Origin: an uncultured Bacteroidales bacterium | GTDB lineage: Bacteria; Bacteroidota; Bacteroidia; Bacteroidales; Lentimicrobiaceae | Direction: 5' to 3' | Length of the DNA: 50,810 bases | Assembly (NCBI GenBank): GCA_937894795.1 | Contig: CALCQV010000022.1 | Coordinates: forward strand, 1 to 50,810 | Part shown: positions 1 through 8,313 of the stretch, one piece after another | How positions within the stretch are numbered: the first letter of the stretch is position 1 | How the letters are laid out: each line of letters begins with the position of its first letter | The notes under the pieces: generated by a model | The model's database searches: none | What the model was told of the DNA's origin: nothing | Seen by the model: only the letters and a program-made list of their open reading frames with translations | Translations under genes and position numbers: made by a program

Positions 1-3000
1 TTACAGTGATGAAGTAAGTGGTATCACCGGTATTCCATTCGTAGGAGGCATAACCCGGTGTTGCTTCCAGCTGGTATGACTGCTCGAAGGGAATGGTATC
101 CTGTGTTGGATTGGTGGCAGGGAAGGTGGCTGCGGGTGGAGGTATTACTGTTAGATGCAGAATGGAAGTATCTGAACACAGCAGCGAATCAGAGACAATG
201 AATTTATACTCACCTGATTCATCGGTTGTAACAGTAAATAAACTCAAACTCGCTTCATGCAATAATGTACCTGATGGCATTTCCCATGTATAACTAATGT
301 TTCCAGTTCCACCGGATACATCCGGATTATATACCAAATCACTCTTCTCACAAATATTCAGGTCAGTTATCGAAATAATCGGAACGTTATTGAATTCAGC
401 CTCTCCTGATTCATATATCACAGAAATCTCATTACCCTGGTTATTAAAAAAGTGATAGGTTCCTGGCGACATATCCCAGTCTATTGTAGAATTTCCTGCT
501 ATTGCAGATTGGAATAACAGCTCACAAATAACAGACTTCTCATCCAGACTAACAGGTGTGTTTCCTGTCCAGTTTAATGTAATAATTCCTTGTGAAGGAT
601 TAAATACCGGAAGAAATGAACCGTTGGCCAGTTGGTCGATAAGGTTAGTGTACCCTGTGCAAACAAGATTTGAAGGATTATAGATAAGGGTGGTTTTGAA
701 TGATGTGATATTGGTAAAATTACTCACATCAACAGGTATTCTGGCCGTTTGCCCGAGACAAACTGCATTTTCACCTGCAACAGCACTTAAAAACTGAACA
801 TCAATTGGTGTTACAGTAAGCGTTATTGATGTACTGCAACCCTGTTCATTTGTTACTATGCATTCATAAGTTCCGGCAGGGAGATTTGCAAAATAGCCGT
901 TATTGATCATTGTAATACCATTAACAGTATAATAAATAGTATCACTGGTAGCTGAGGTTGCAGTTAAAATTATTGCTCCGTCGGCCTGCCCCGGATTAGA
1001 AGGTATAACTACTTGTCCGGTAATTTCCGGACCATCAGGAGTACTTATCATTACCGGATTTCCGTAAACACAGGTACACCCGGTTGAATCAGATGCCCAG
1101 GCATAATAAACACCTGGCTCCAGTCCGTTAAAAACACCATTATGCCATTGCATTAATGTATCAGAACCATTTTTTATAAAATACTGGATTCGTGAACCCA
1201 AACCCGAAACTGCTATTACATTTATGGCACCGGTATTTTGATCGCATGACGAAAGTGTGCTTGTAACTGTATCAATAAGTACATCACCTACATCCCGTAT
1301 TTGCCAACTCATCAATGGAGTATTACAACCACTGGCATCAGCAACTTGTATTTGATAAAAGCCTACGCCAAGGTTATATATGTCAGGTGTTTGTCCGATG
1401 CTATTTCCCGATATCATTTCAGTCCACGTAATTGTGTAAGGTGGCTGACCGTTAAAACTCAAACCTGTAATTGCACCCGTTTGACCTCCACAAGTGGTAG
1501 GAGCAACATTAAGCTGGTCAGTTATAATTTCAATTCCCTGTTTTGTAACTACTATTAATGTGTCGGTAGACTCACAATCACCCTGGTTTTTAACTGTAAC
1601 CCAATACTTACCCGGGTTGGTAACAGTAATAGATGATGTAGTAGCCCCTGTACTCCACAAGTATGAAGTAAAACTGTTACCAGGTGAAATACTTTGTGAT
1701 GAACTCTGGCATATTCTTAATGTATCACCAAGATCAATTACCGGTCTATCAAAAATACTTACCTGCCTGACGGAAGTTTGCTGTGTTCCATTGGGGAAAA
1801 CAACTGTTACCGATACATTATATAAGCCTCCGGATTGGAATATATGAACAGGGTCTACTACATTACTAGTATTGGAAGTACCACTTGCAGGATCATCAAA
1901 ATTCCATAAGTAACTGACAGGATCAGGATTAAACCTTGAATCAAATTTAATTGAATCACCGGCACAGGCACCCTGCCATGTAAATTCAGCCATGAATGAA
2001 CTTACAAAAGTAGGTAGCCCTTCCAGTGAGAAAATGTTTTCCACAACATGCGGAATAAAGTTACAACCACTTCCAGCAACAGAAGGATATCTTATTTCAG
2101 ACAAAAATCCATCCAATTCATATCCCGTTGACTCATTGTCAACAAAATATATTCTTCCATTATTAGCAAGTAGAAGATTCCCATATGGAAAGACATTTGT
2201 GTCGAGTGCTATTTTGTATGTCTGATTCTCAAATTGGTTAAGATTATTGATTTTTGAAAGATCATACTGACAGATCCATCTCTCATTTCCATCATAAGCA
2301 GGTAATGAATGGCCCTGACTCATGTATAAAAGATCTGAATTAGCTGAGAATTCCGCGCCCGTATTTATCGTACTATGTGTATTGAATACCAAAACTGAAT
2401 TAACCACCCCGGTAATATTGTTAAAACTATACAATTCCGCCAATTGCAAATTTCCTCCCGTACCATTGCGGTCTGCATATAAGATGTATTTTCCGTCAGC
2501 AGATGCTTTCATTATTTCGCCCTGATTTCCGCCATAAATGAAATTCAGATCACAAGGTGATACGACTGGAGTTTGATTTACCCCTGTTTCATCAACCAGA
2601 AAAGCCATCATTTTGTTAGGTTGCCTGTGATTTCGCATAATAACCCAATACGCATCACGACTTCCATGTTTAACTGCTTGTAAACACTCATAAACACTAT
2701 CAGCCGCAATTAATGGTATATTTAATTTGCCGGGAACAATATCACCATAACCACCATCCAGTTCCATATCAATAACTGAATATTCTGACCCTGCCCTTAG
2801 TTGTGCCGGATAACCGGAGGTGCCACCAATTGTAAAGAAATAATACTTATTTCTACCTCCAGGCATAGGAAAAGCAACACAAGGATTGGTTGCGTAGCTA
2901 GCCGCCATTAACCCTGCACCATTGGGCATTAGCTGATGATTTCGGTTGTAGAGTTCTTGACCGTTAGAATAGAATAAAAGATTACCAAGACTGTCAGAGA

Positions 3001-3184
3001 GAGATGTTGAACCATAGATGGCAGACATTCCCATTCCATAAATGCTCACCAATGGTTCACCTGTTGAAAACTGCACCCATGCCCCCCATCCAAAAAGCCA
3101 GTTATCTGCTTCCTGTTGAGCTCTTGCTATCTGTAAATTTAGCAGATAGCCAATAATAATCAGAATTATAGATTCGCGTTTCAT
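1..3184 (-). CDS. Giant secreted multidomain surface protein (propeller, PKD, cohesin-like), 3' end cut by window edge
   Basis: An open frame starts at ATG 3184 and runs off the left edge without a stop, giving about 1061 visible codons. It opens with a signal peptide ending near ARAQ. Residues about 20-395 look like the propeller-type head of Bacteroidota surface proteins (NWLFGWGAW, GNLLFYSNG, YNRNHQLMPNG). A PKD domain follows at about 400-480 (SYLWNFDDPASG), then a module with YLWSTGATTSSITV and several SprB-like repeats (about 545-790). Residues about 795-930 resemble a cohesin-type beta-sandwich (IPVDVSNFTNITSFKTTLIY, then ITLNWTG). Further Ig-like modules lead off the edge. Such proteins are usually exported by the type IX system and act in adhesion or gliding, but the C-terminal sorting domain would lie outside the window. 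A weak -7-like box (TATCTTTA, minus strand) sits at 3210-3217. Domain names are inferred by eye. Confidence 0.88.
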   Translation of the reverse strand, partial: MKRESIILIIIGYLLNLQIARAQQEADNWLFGWGAWVQFSTGEPLVSIYGMGMSAIYGSTSLSDSLGNLLFYSNGQELYNRNHQLMPNGAGLMAASYATNPCVAFPMPGGRNKYYFFTIGGTSGYPAQLRAGSEYSVIDMELDGGYGDIVPGKLNIPLIAADSVYECLQAVKHGSRDAYWVIMRNHRQPNKMMAFLVDETGVNQTPVVSPCDLNFIYGGNQGEIMKASADGKYILYADRNGTGGNLQLAELYSFNNITGVVNSVLVFNTHSTINTGAEFSANSDLLYMSQGHSLPAYDGNERWICQYDLSKINNLNQFENQTYKIALDTNVFPYGNLLLANNGRIYFVDNESTGYELDGFLSEIRYPSVAGSGCNFIPHVVENIFSLEGLPTFVSSFMAEFTWQGACAGDSIKFDSRFNPDPVSYLWNFDDPASGTSNTSNVVDPVHIFQSGGLYNVSVTVVFPNGTQQTSVRQVSIFDRPVIDLGDTLRICQSSSQSISPGNSFTSYLWSTGATTSSITVTNPGKYWVTVKNQGDCESTDTLIVVTKQGIEIITDQLNVAPTTCGGQTGAITGLSFNGQPPYTITWTEMISGNSIGQTPDIYNLGVGFYQIQVADASGCNTPLMSWQIRDVGDVLIDTVTSTLSSCDQNTGAINVIAVSGLGSRIQYFIKNGSDTLMQWHNGVFNGLEPGVYYAWASDSTGCTCVYGNPVMISTPDGPEITGQVVIPSNPGQADGAIILTATSATSDTIYYTVNGITMINNGYFANLPAGTYECIVTNEQGCSTSITLTVTPIDVQFLSAVAGENAVCLGQTARIPVDVSNFTNITSFKTTLIYNPSNLVCTGYTNLIDQLANGSFLPVFNPSQGIITLNWTGNTPVSLDEKSVICELLFQSAIAGNSTIDWDMSPGTYHFFNNQGNEISVIYESGEAEFNNVPIISITDLNICEKSDLVYNPDVSGGTGNISYTWEMPSGTLLHEASLSLFTVTTDESGEYKFIVSDSLLCSDTSILHLTVIPPPAATFPATNPTQDTIPFEQSYQLEATPGYASYEWNTGDTTYFITV

Positions 3185-3400
3185 TTATTCATTATTCCAT
3201 GTTTAAAGCTAAAGATAATGGCTAAAGTACTAAGTTATTAAGACTTTAGGCTCAGATTGATCCAGTAAAGATATAAAAATCAAATACGAAAAGAAAGGAA
3301 GGATTGGATGTGAGGTTCGATATTTGAGATCTCAAACCAAAAAGGTAGGAACTTTTGACAATCACTAATTCTGAGGCAGTCCGTCAAGCGGGACCACTAC

Positions 3401-3483
3401 TTTGAACAACTTGGAACTATTTTGAACTACTTTGAAACCCATTGAACCATTTTGAACTACCTTGAACCTCCTCTTTGAACTTC
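3401..3483. repeat. 10-bp tandem repeat, TTTGAACTAC-like, 8 units
   Basis: Units of exactly 10 bp begin at 3401, 3411, 3421, 3431, 3441, 3451 and 3461, with one more in a shifted register at 3474. The consensus is TTTGAACTAC. Two units (3421 and 3451) are identical to it and the others differ at one to four positions. The array fills the gap between the surface-protein gene (-) and the decarboxylase gene (+) and ends about 40 bp before the chosen decarboxylase start. The rest of the 336-bp gap (3185-3400) shows nothing else recognisable. A 10-bp period is close to one helical turn, so the repeats would lie on one face of the DNA. Confidence 0.85.
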
Positions 3484-3520
3484 TTTACTATCTTTGATCA
3501 TAAATTTAAGCCTGATAGAA

Positions 3521-4942
3521 ATGATCAACGATCCCTCCGAATTCCGTAAAGAAGCTCACCGCATGGCCGACCGGCTGGCTGATTACTATGAACAGATTGA
3601 GAGTTTTCCGGTAAAAGCGCAGGTTAAACCCGGCGATGTTATCAGGCAATTGCCCGATTCACCACCCGAAATACCTGAAGCTATCACTGATATCATGGCC
3701 GATTTTGATCGTATCATTATGCCGGGCATTACACATTGGCAACACCCGTCGTTCTTTGCCTATTTCCCCGCCAATTCCAGCTATCCCTCAGTGCTTGCCG
3801 AGATGCTTACAGCCACGCTGGCTCAGCAGGGAATGGTGTGGGAAACCTCTCCTGCCGCTGCTGAATTGGAAGAGAGGATGATGCAGTGGCTGAAACAGCT
3901 CTGTGGCCTACCCGAACATTTTACCGGCGTAATCCAGGATACTGCCTCCGCCTCTACCCTGGCTGCCCTGTTAACCGCCCGTGAGAGGGTAACCGGTTTT
4001 TCCATCAATAGCTCGGGCTTTCATGCTGATAAACCTTTGCGGATATACATTACTTCAGAAACCCACTCATCCATAGAAAAAGCCGCCCGTATTGCAGGAT
4101 TTGGCAGCAACAACCTTGTGAAAATACCTGTTGATAACCAGTTTGCTATGATTCCATCAGCTCTTAAGGAAGCTATCCATAGCGATATCCTACATGGTTA
4201 TATTCCTTGCTGCGTGGTTGCCACCATTGGTACAACAGGCTGCACTGCTGTTGATCCTGTAAAAGCTATTGGTGAAGTATCCAGCCATTATAATGTATGG
4301 CTCCACGTGGATGGCGCCTATGCGGGTACCGCTCTTGCACTGCCCGAAATGCGACAATACTCTGAGGGACTGGAACTTGCCGATAGTTATGTGTTCAACC
4401 CACACAAGTGGATGTTTACCAACTTCGACTGCTCGGCATACTTCGTAAAAGATACTGAAGCGCTCATACGTACCTTTGAGATCCTTCCGGAATACCTCAA
4501 GACAAGCTCCCGTGGACTGGTAAATGATTACCGCGATTGGGGAGTAGCACTCGGCCGAAGGTTCCGTGCCCTGAAGCTTTGGTTTGTGCTGAGAAACTAT
4601 GGCACTTCAGGCATCAGGGAAACAGTACGAAAGCACATTGTACTGGCCGCGTGGCTTACTCTGCAGATGGAAAAGGAGAAAGGATTTGAAATCCTCACCC
4701 CCACCCGCTTCAGTCTTGTTTGCTTCAGGTATGTTCCTGAGGGCATGACCACACTTGAGAAAATCAATGAATTCAACCAACAACTCGAACTAAAACTCAA
4801 TGATACGGGCAAACTGTATATCACCCATACCAAGCTCAACGGCAAATACACGCTTCGGCTGGTTATTGCCCAGACCTACGTGGAAGAAAGGCATGTAAGG
4901 GACGCCTGGATGTTAATCAAACAACTTGTTCAACCCTCCTGA
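3521..4942 (+). CDS. PLP-dependent aromatic-L-amino-acid decarboxylase (group II)
   Basis: This 473-residue protein has the usual length and motifs of the group II decarboxylases that act on Trp, Tyr or DOPA. It shows the N-terminal FRKEAHRMADRLADYY helix, a HWQHPSFFAYFPANSSYP block, THSSIEKAARIAG, HVDGAYAG (the Asp that contacts the PLP ring nitrogen) and NPHKWMFTNFDCSA, whose Lys (about 296) should form the Schiff base. The ATG at 3521 is preferred. An in-frame TTG at 3494 would add nine residues unlike the family. The gene is monocistronic, preceded by the 10-bp repeat array, and converges on leuS with a 33-bp gap. The likely product is an aromatic amine such as tryptamine or tyramine; the exact substrate cannot be read from sequence. 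Its base composition looks somewhat more GC-rich than most neighbours. Confidence 0.93.
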   Translation: MINDPSEFRKEAHRMADRLADYYEQIESFPVKAQVKPGDVIRQLPDSPPEIPEAITDIMADFDRIIMPGITHWQHPSFFAYFPANSSYPSVLAEMLTATLAQQGMVWETSPAAAELEERMMQWLKQLCGLPEHFTGVIQDTASASTLAALLTARERVTGFSINSSGFHADKPLRIYITSETHSSIEKAARIAGFGSNNLVKIPVDNQFAMIPSALKEAIHSDILHGYIPCCVVATIGTTGCTAVDPVKAIGEVSSHYNVWLHVDGAYAGTALALPEMRQYSEGLELADSYVFNPHKWMFTNFDCSAYFVKDTEALIRTFEILPEYLKTSSRGLVNDYRDWGVALGRRFRALKLWFVLRNYGTSGIRETVRKHIVLAAWLTLQMEKEKGFEILTPTRFSLVCFRYVPEGMTTLEKINEFNQQLELKLNDTGKLYITHTKLNGKYTLRLVIAQTYVEERHVRDAWMLIKQLVQPS

Positions 4943-4975
4943 ACCGATCATTCCCGGCAATTCAATCTGTAGTAA

Positions 4976-7819
4976 TCAAATTACTATATTAATGATCTTA
5001 TTAGGAACCACGATCACCTTTTTAGGTGCTTTGCCTTCAAGCCATTTTTGAGAGTCGGGTGCAGATAATACGGCTGACTCAATATCTATTACCGGTGCAT
5101 CCATTGGCATGGTTAGCTTGAAACGCATCTTTCCGTTGAACGAAACCGGGTATTCAAAAGTGTTTTCAATGGTGTACTCCGCCTTATATTCAGGAAAAGC
5201 GGCTTTTGTAACACTTTCCTTGTTACCGAGCAGGTTCCATAGCTCTTCAGCAATATGAGGGGCATAGGGTGAAACCATTATGACCAGTTGATTTAAAACC
5301 GTGCGATTATTGCTCTTTAAATCAGCGAGGTCATTTACGCAGATCATAAAATTGCTGACAACTGTATTGAAGGAGAAGCGCTCAATATCATCACTTACTT
5401 TCTTTATGGTACGGTGTAATACCTTCAGTTCTTCCTTCGTGGGTTCATTATCATTGACAATGAAATTATTGTTCTGGTCATGGAATAACCTCCACAATTT
5501 CCTCATAAACCTGAATACTCCCTCAATACCGTTGGTATCCCACGGCTTGGCCTGTTCAATGGGTCCCAGGAACATTTCATAAAGGCGCAGTGTATCGGCA
5601 CCATATCTTTCAATCAGATCGTCGGGATTCTGTACATTATACTTCGACTTCGACATCTTCTCCACTTCCCAACCGCAGACATACTTTCCATGCTCCAACT
5701 CAAATTCAGCCTCTGCAAATTGCGGTTGCCACTGCTTGAAAGCTTCGGTATCAAGGATATCGTTGTGTACAATATTCACATCAACATGAATAGCCTGTAT
5801 CTGACCCTTGCCCGATGGCTGGTTGTTTTCGGCTTTATTGGCTGCCTGTTCTTCCTTTGCCTGATATTCTTTTGCAAGGTTGTAGCTTAAATACCTGTTG
5901 GTCCCGGCAATACGATATACGAAGTTTGACCTGCCCTGTATCATTCCCTGATTGATGAGCTTGTTGAACGGCTCATCCTTCACAGTAAGTCCTAAGTCAA
6001 AGAGGAATTTATTCCAGAAGCGGGCATAAAGGAGGTGCCCTGTTGCATGCTCTGCTCCTCCCATGTAAAGGTCAACACTTTGCCAATAATCTACGGCTTC
6101 CCTTGAGAAGTATTCGTTGTCATTGTGTGGGTCCATATACCGCAGATAATAGGCACTTGAACCGGCGAATCCGGGCATAGTATTGGTTTCCAACGCATAG
6201 CCATCACTGTTCACCCAGTTTTGGGCACGAGCCAGTGGCGGTTCACCTGTTTCAGTTGGCAGGTAAGCATCTACTGCAGGTAATTCCAACGGTAGCGCCG
6301 ATTCATCCAGTGTATAGGGCATACCATCCTTGTAGTATACGGGGAATGGCTCTCCCCAATAACGCTGGCGACTGAATATGGCATCACGCAACCGGAAGTT
6401 GATTTTACCCTTGCCTATGCCTCTCTCCTCCAAATGACGGATAGTGGTGGTAATGGCTTCTTTTACTTCTAATCCGTTAATGAATCCGCTATTGATCATG
6501 ATTCCTTCCTTTGAATCGTATGATTCTTCCCAAAGAGCAGGATCAACCGGTGTTTCACCCTTTCTGGTAACCACCTGTATTATCGGTAGGTTAAAATGAC
6601 GGGCAAATGCAAAGTCGCGACTATCATGTCCCGGTACGGCCATGATGGCGCCGGTGCCATAACCCATCAGCACATAATCGGCAACCCAGATTGGAATCTC
6701 CTCACCGTTTAGCGGATTGATGGCAAAGGCTCCGGTAAACTCACCGCTTACCTTCTTAACTTCGGTCATTCGCTCACGTTCCGACCGGTTTTTGGCCCAC
6801 TGCACATAAGCCTCCACCTTTTTCCGTTGGGCATCTTTGGTAATTTCCTTAACGTAAGGGTGTTCGGGTGCAAGCACCATAAAAGTAACACCGAACATTG
6901 TATCAGCCCTTGTGGTAAATATCTCCAGTGACCTGTTGAAATCCTTGATATCGAAAACGGCCATGCAGCCCTCACTTCTTCCAATCCAGTTTCGTTGGAT
7001 ATCCCTGATGGAATCAGGCCAGTCAATTTGGTCCAATCCGTCAAGCAGTCTGTCGGCATAGGCAGTAATTCTCAACAGCCATTGTTTCATCAATTTCCGT
7101 TCTACCGGATGACCTCCACGGATGGAAAATCCTTCACTCACTTCATCGTTGGCGAGTACCGTTCCCAGTGCCGGACACCAGTTAACCATGGTATCAGCCA
7201 GATAAGCAAGACGATACTTCATCAAAATTTCCTGCTGTTGTTTTTCATTGAATGTGAGCCATTCAGCATTACTGAAAAGCTGAACTTCACTTGCTGACGC
7301 CTGGACGCTTCCATTGCCTGAGGTTTCAAAAATCTTTACCAGATCATCAATCTTTTCAGCTTTCTGCGTTTGCTTGTTGTACCAGGAGTGAAACAGTTGG
7401 ATAAAAGTCCACTGGGTCCATTTATAATAATCGGGATCGCTGGTGCGCACTTCCCGGTCCCAGTCGAATGAGAAACCAATCCTGTCGAGCTGTTCGCGGT
7501 AACGCTCAATGTTTTTCTCCGTGGTAATGGCAGGATGCGTTCCTGTTTGAATGGCATACTGCTCGGCAGGCAATCCAAAAGCATCATAACCCATTGGGTG
7601 AAGCACATTGTAACCCCTGAGCCTCTTATAACGAGCATAAATATCTGAAGCAATGTATCCCAGCGGATGGCCTACATGCAATCCTGCACCTGAAGGATAG
7701 GGAAACATATCAAGCACATAAAACTTGGGCCTGGTATGATCTATCTCCGTCTTGTATGTCTTGTTGGCCGACCAGTATTTCCGCCACTTGGGCTCTATTT
7801 CATTAAAGTTGTATTCCAT
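4976..7819 (-). CDS. leuS: Leucyl-tRNA synthetase
   Basis: A class I synthetase of 947 residues that charges tRNA-Leu in the cytoplasm. The HIGH signature appears as HVGH at residues 48-51 (within PYPSGAGLHVGHPLGY), and the KMSKS loop as EKMSKSKYN near residue 720. The CP1 editing insertion lies between them (AVPGHDSRDFAFA). The start is set at ATG 7819 (MEYNFNEIEPKWRKYW). The frame stays open upstream to 8035, but those 72 residues do not resemble any LeuRS, and a TAATTTTG promoter box lies at 7843-7850, inside that extension. A small AT-rich inverted repeat (TAGTAAT/ATTACTA, 4970-4986) overlaps the stop codon. Confidence 0.97.
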   Translation of the reverse strand: MEYNFNEIEPKWRKYWSANKTYKTEIDHTRPKFYVLDMFPYPSGAGLHVGHPLGYIASDIYARYKRLRGYNVLHPMGYDAFGLPAEQYAIQTGTHPAITTEKNIERYREQLDRIGFSFDWDREVRTSDPDYYKWTQWTFIQLFHSWYNKQTQKAEKIDDLVKIFETSGNGSVQASASEVQLFSNAEWLTFNEKQQQEILMKYRLAYLADTMVNWCPALGTVLANDEVSEGFSIRGGHPVERKLMKQWLLRITAYADRLLDGLDQIDWPDSIRDIQRNWIGRSEGCMAVFDIKDFNRSLEIFTTRADTMFGVTFMVLAPEHPYVKEITKDAQRKKVEAYVQWAKNRSERERMTEVKKVSGEFTGAFAINPLNGEEIPIWVADYVLMGYGTGAIMAVPGHDSRDFAFARHFNLPIIQVVTRKGETPVDPALWEESYDSKEGIMINSGFINGLEVKEAITTTIRHLEERGIGKGKINFRLRDAIFSRQRYWGEPFPVYYKDGMPYTLDESALPLELPAVDAYLPTETGEPPLARAQNWVNSDGYALETNTMPGFAGSSAYYLRYMDPHNDNEYFSREAVDYWQSVDLYMGGAEHATGHLLYARFWNKFLFDLGLTVKDEPFNKLINQGMIQGRSNFVYRIAGTNRYLSYNLAKEYQAKEEQAANKAENNQPSGKGQIQAIHVDVNIVHNDILDTEAFKQWQPQFAEAEFELEHGKYVCGWEVEKMSKSKYNVQNPDDLIERYGADTLRLYEMFLGPIEQAKPWDTNGIEGVFRFMRKLWRLFHDQNNNFIVNDNEPTKEELKVLHRTIKKVSDDIERFSFNTVVSNFMICVNDLADLKSNNRTVLNQLVIMVSPYAPHIAEELWNLLGNKESVTKAAFPEYKAEYTIENTFEYPVSFNGKMRFKLTMPMDAPVIDIESAVLSAPDSQKWLEGKAPKKVIVVPNKIINIVI

Positions 7820-7842
7820 TGTGCGATGCAGTGTTAAGCCCG

Positions 7843-7850
7843 CAAAATTA
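7843..7850 (-). promoter_or_regulatory. leuS -7 promoter box TAATTTTG
   Basis: Read on the minus strand this is TAATTTTG, a full match to the Bacteroidota TAnnTTTG element, 24 bp before the leuS ATG. No clear -33 TTTG is seen at the expected distance. It supports the short leuS start, since transcription would begin only about 15-20 bp before the ATG. Confidence 0.6.
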
Positions 7851-8138
7851 GGACTAAAAAATGAAATACGAATGGTCTCTGTCAAATTGCACATGAATTG
7901 AGGACTTTGACACAATCGGAAATTATTTCTTGCGGTAAATTGAGTTGGTAGGCAGCTCTGAACATTACCCTTGACGATTGTCAGAACTATAATCATAACA
8001 CTTATATCTATCAACTCATTATTGCCTGTCAGCATTCATTTGACCAATACTTTTTAGCTTACATGAATGTGGTTAAGAAGGAATATTGAAAACATAATCG
8101 TGTCCGCGTAGTTTAGTCACTCATTACTCGTATTAAAC

Positions 8139-8198
8139 TCGCATTTTATCGCTAAAATGCGAAGCTAATGCGACCAGTATGCGAAGCTTGTGCGACCA
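8139..8198. repeat. Perfect 10-bp hairpin fused to a 22-bp-period direct repeat
   Basis: In the 494-bp gap between leuS and the divergent glycosidase gene, TCGCATTTTA (8139-8148) and TAAAATGCGA (8153-8162) form a perfect stem with a 4-base loop. The right arm runs into two copies of ATGCGAAGCT..TGCGACCA at 8157-8176 and 8179-8198, which differ at 2 of 20 positions. The ATGCGA motif therefore serves both structures. The position between divergent genes argues against a simple terminator. An operator for the glycosidase gene is possible. The rest of the gap shows only the leuS promoter box. Confidence 0.75.
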
Positions 8199-8313
8199 CA
8201 TGTAAAACTGATCCTTAATAATTCCTCTCATTTTTTCAGTAGATTGATAGTATTTTGTACATTTGAAATAGGGTTAAAAGTTCTTTTGCCATTATTCTCT
8301 TGTCCCATCAGCT

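Noticed and set aside
7820..8035. 72-residue N-terminal extension of LeuRS
   Set aside because: It is unlike any LeuRS, and a -7 promoter box lies inside it, close to the accepted start.
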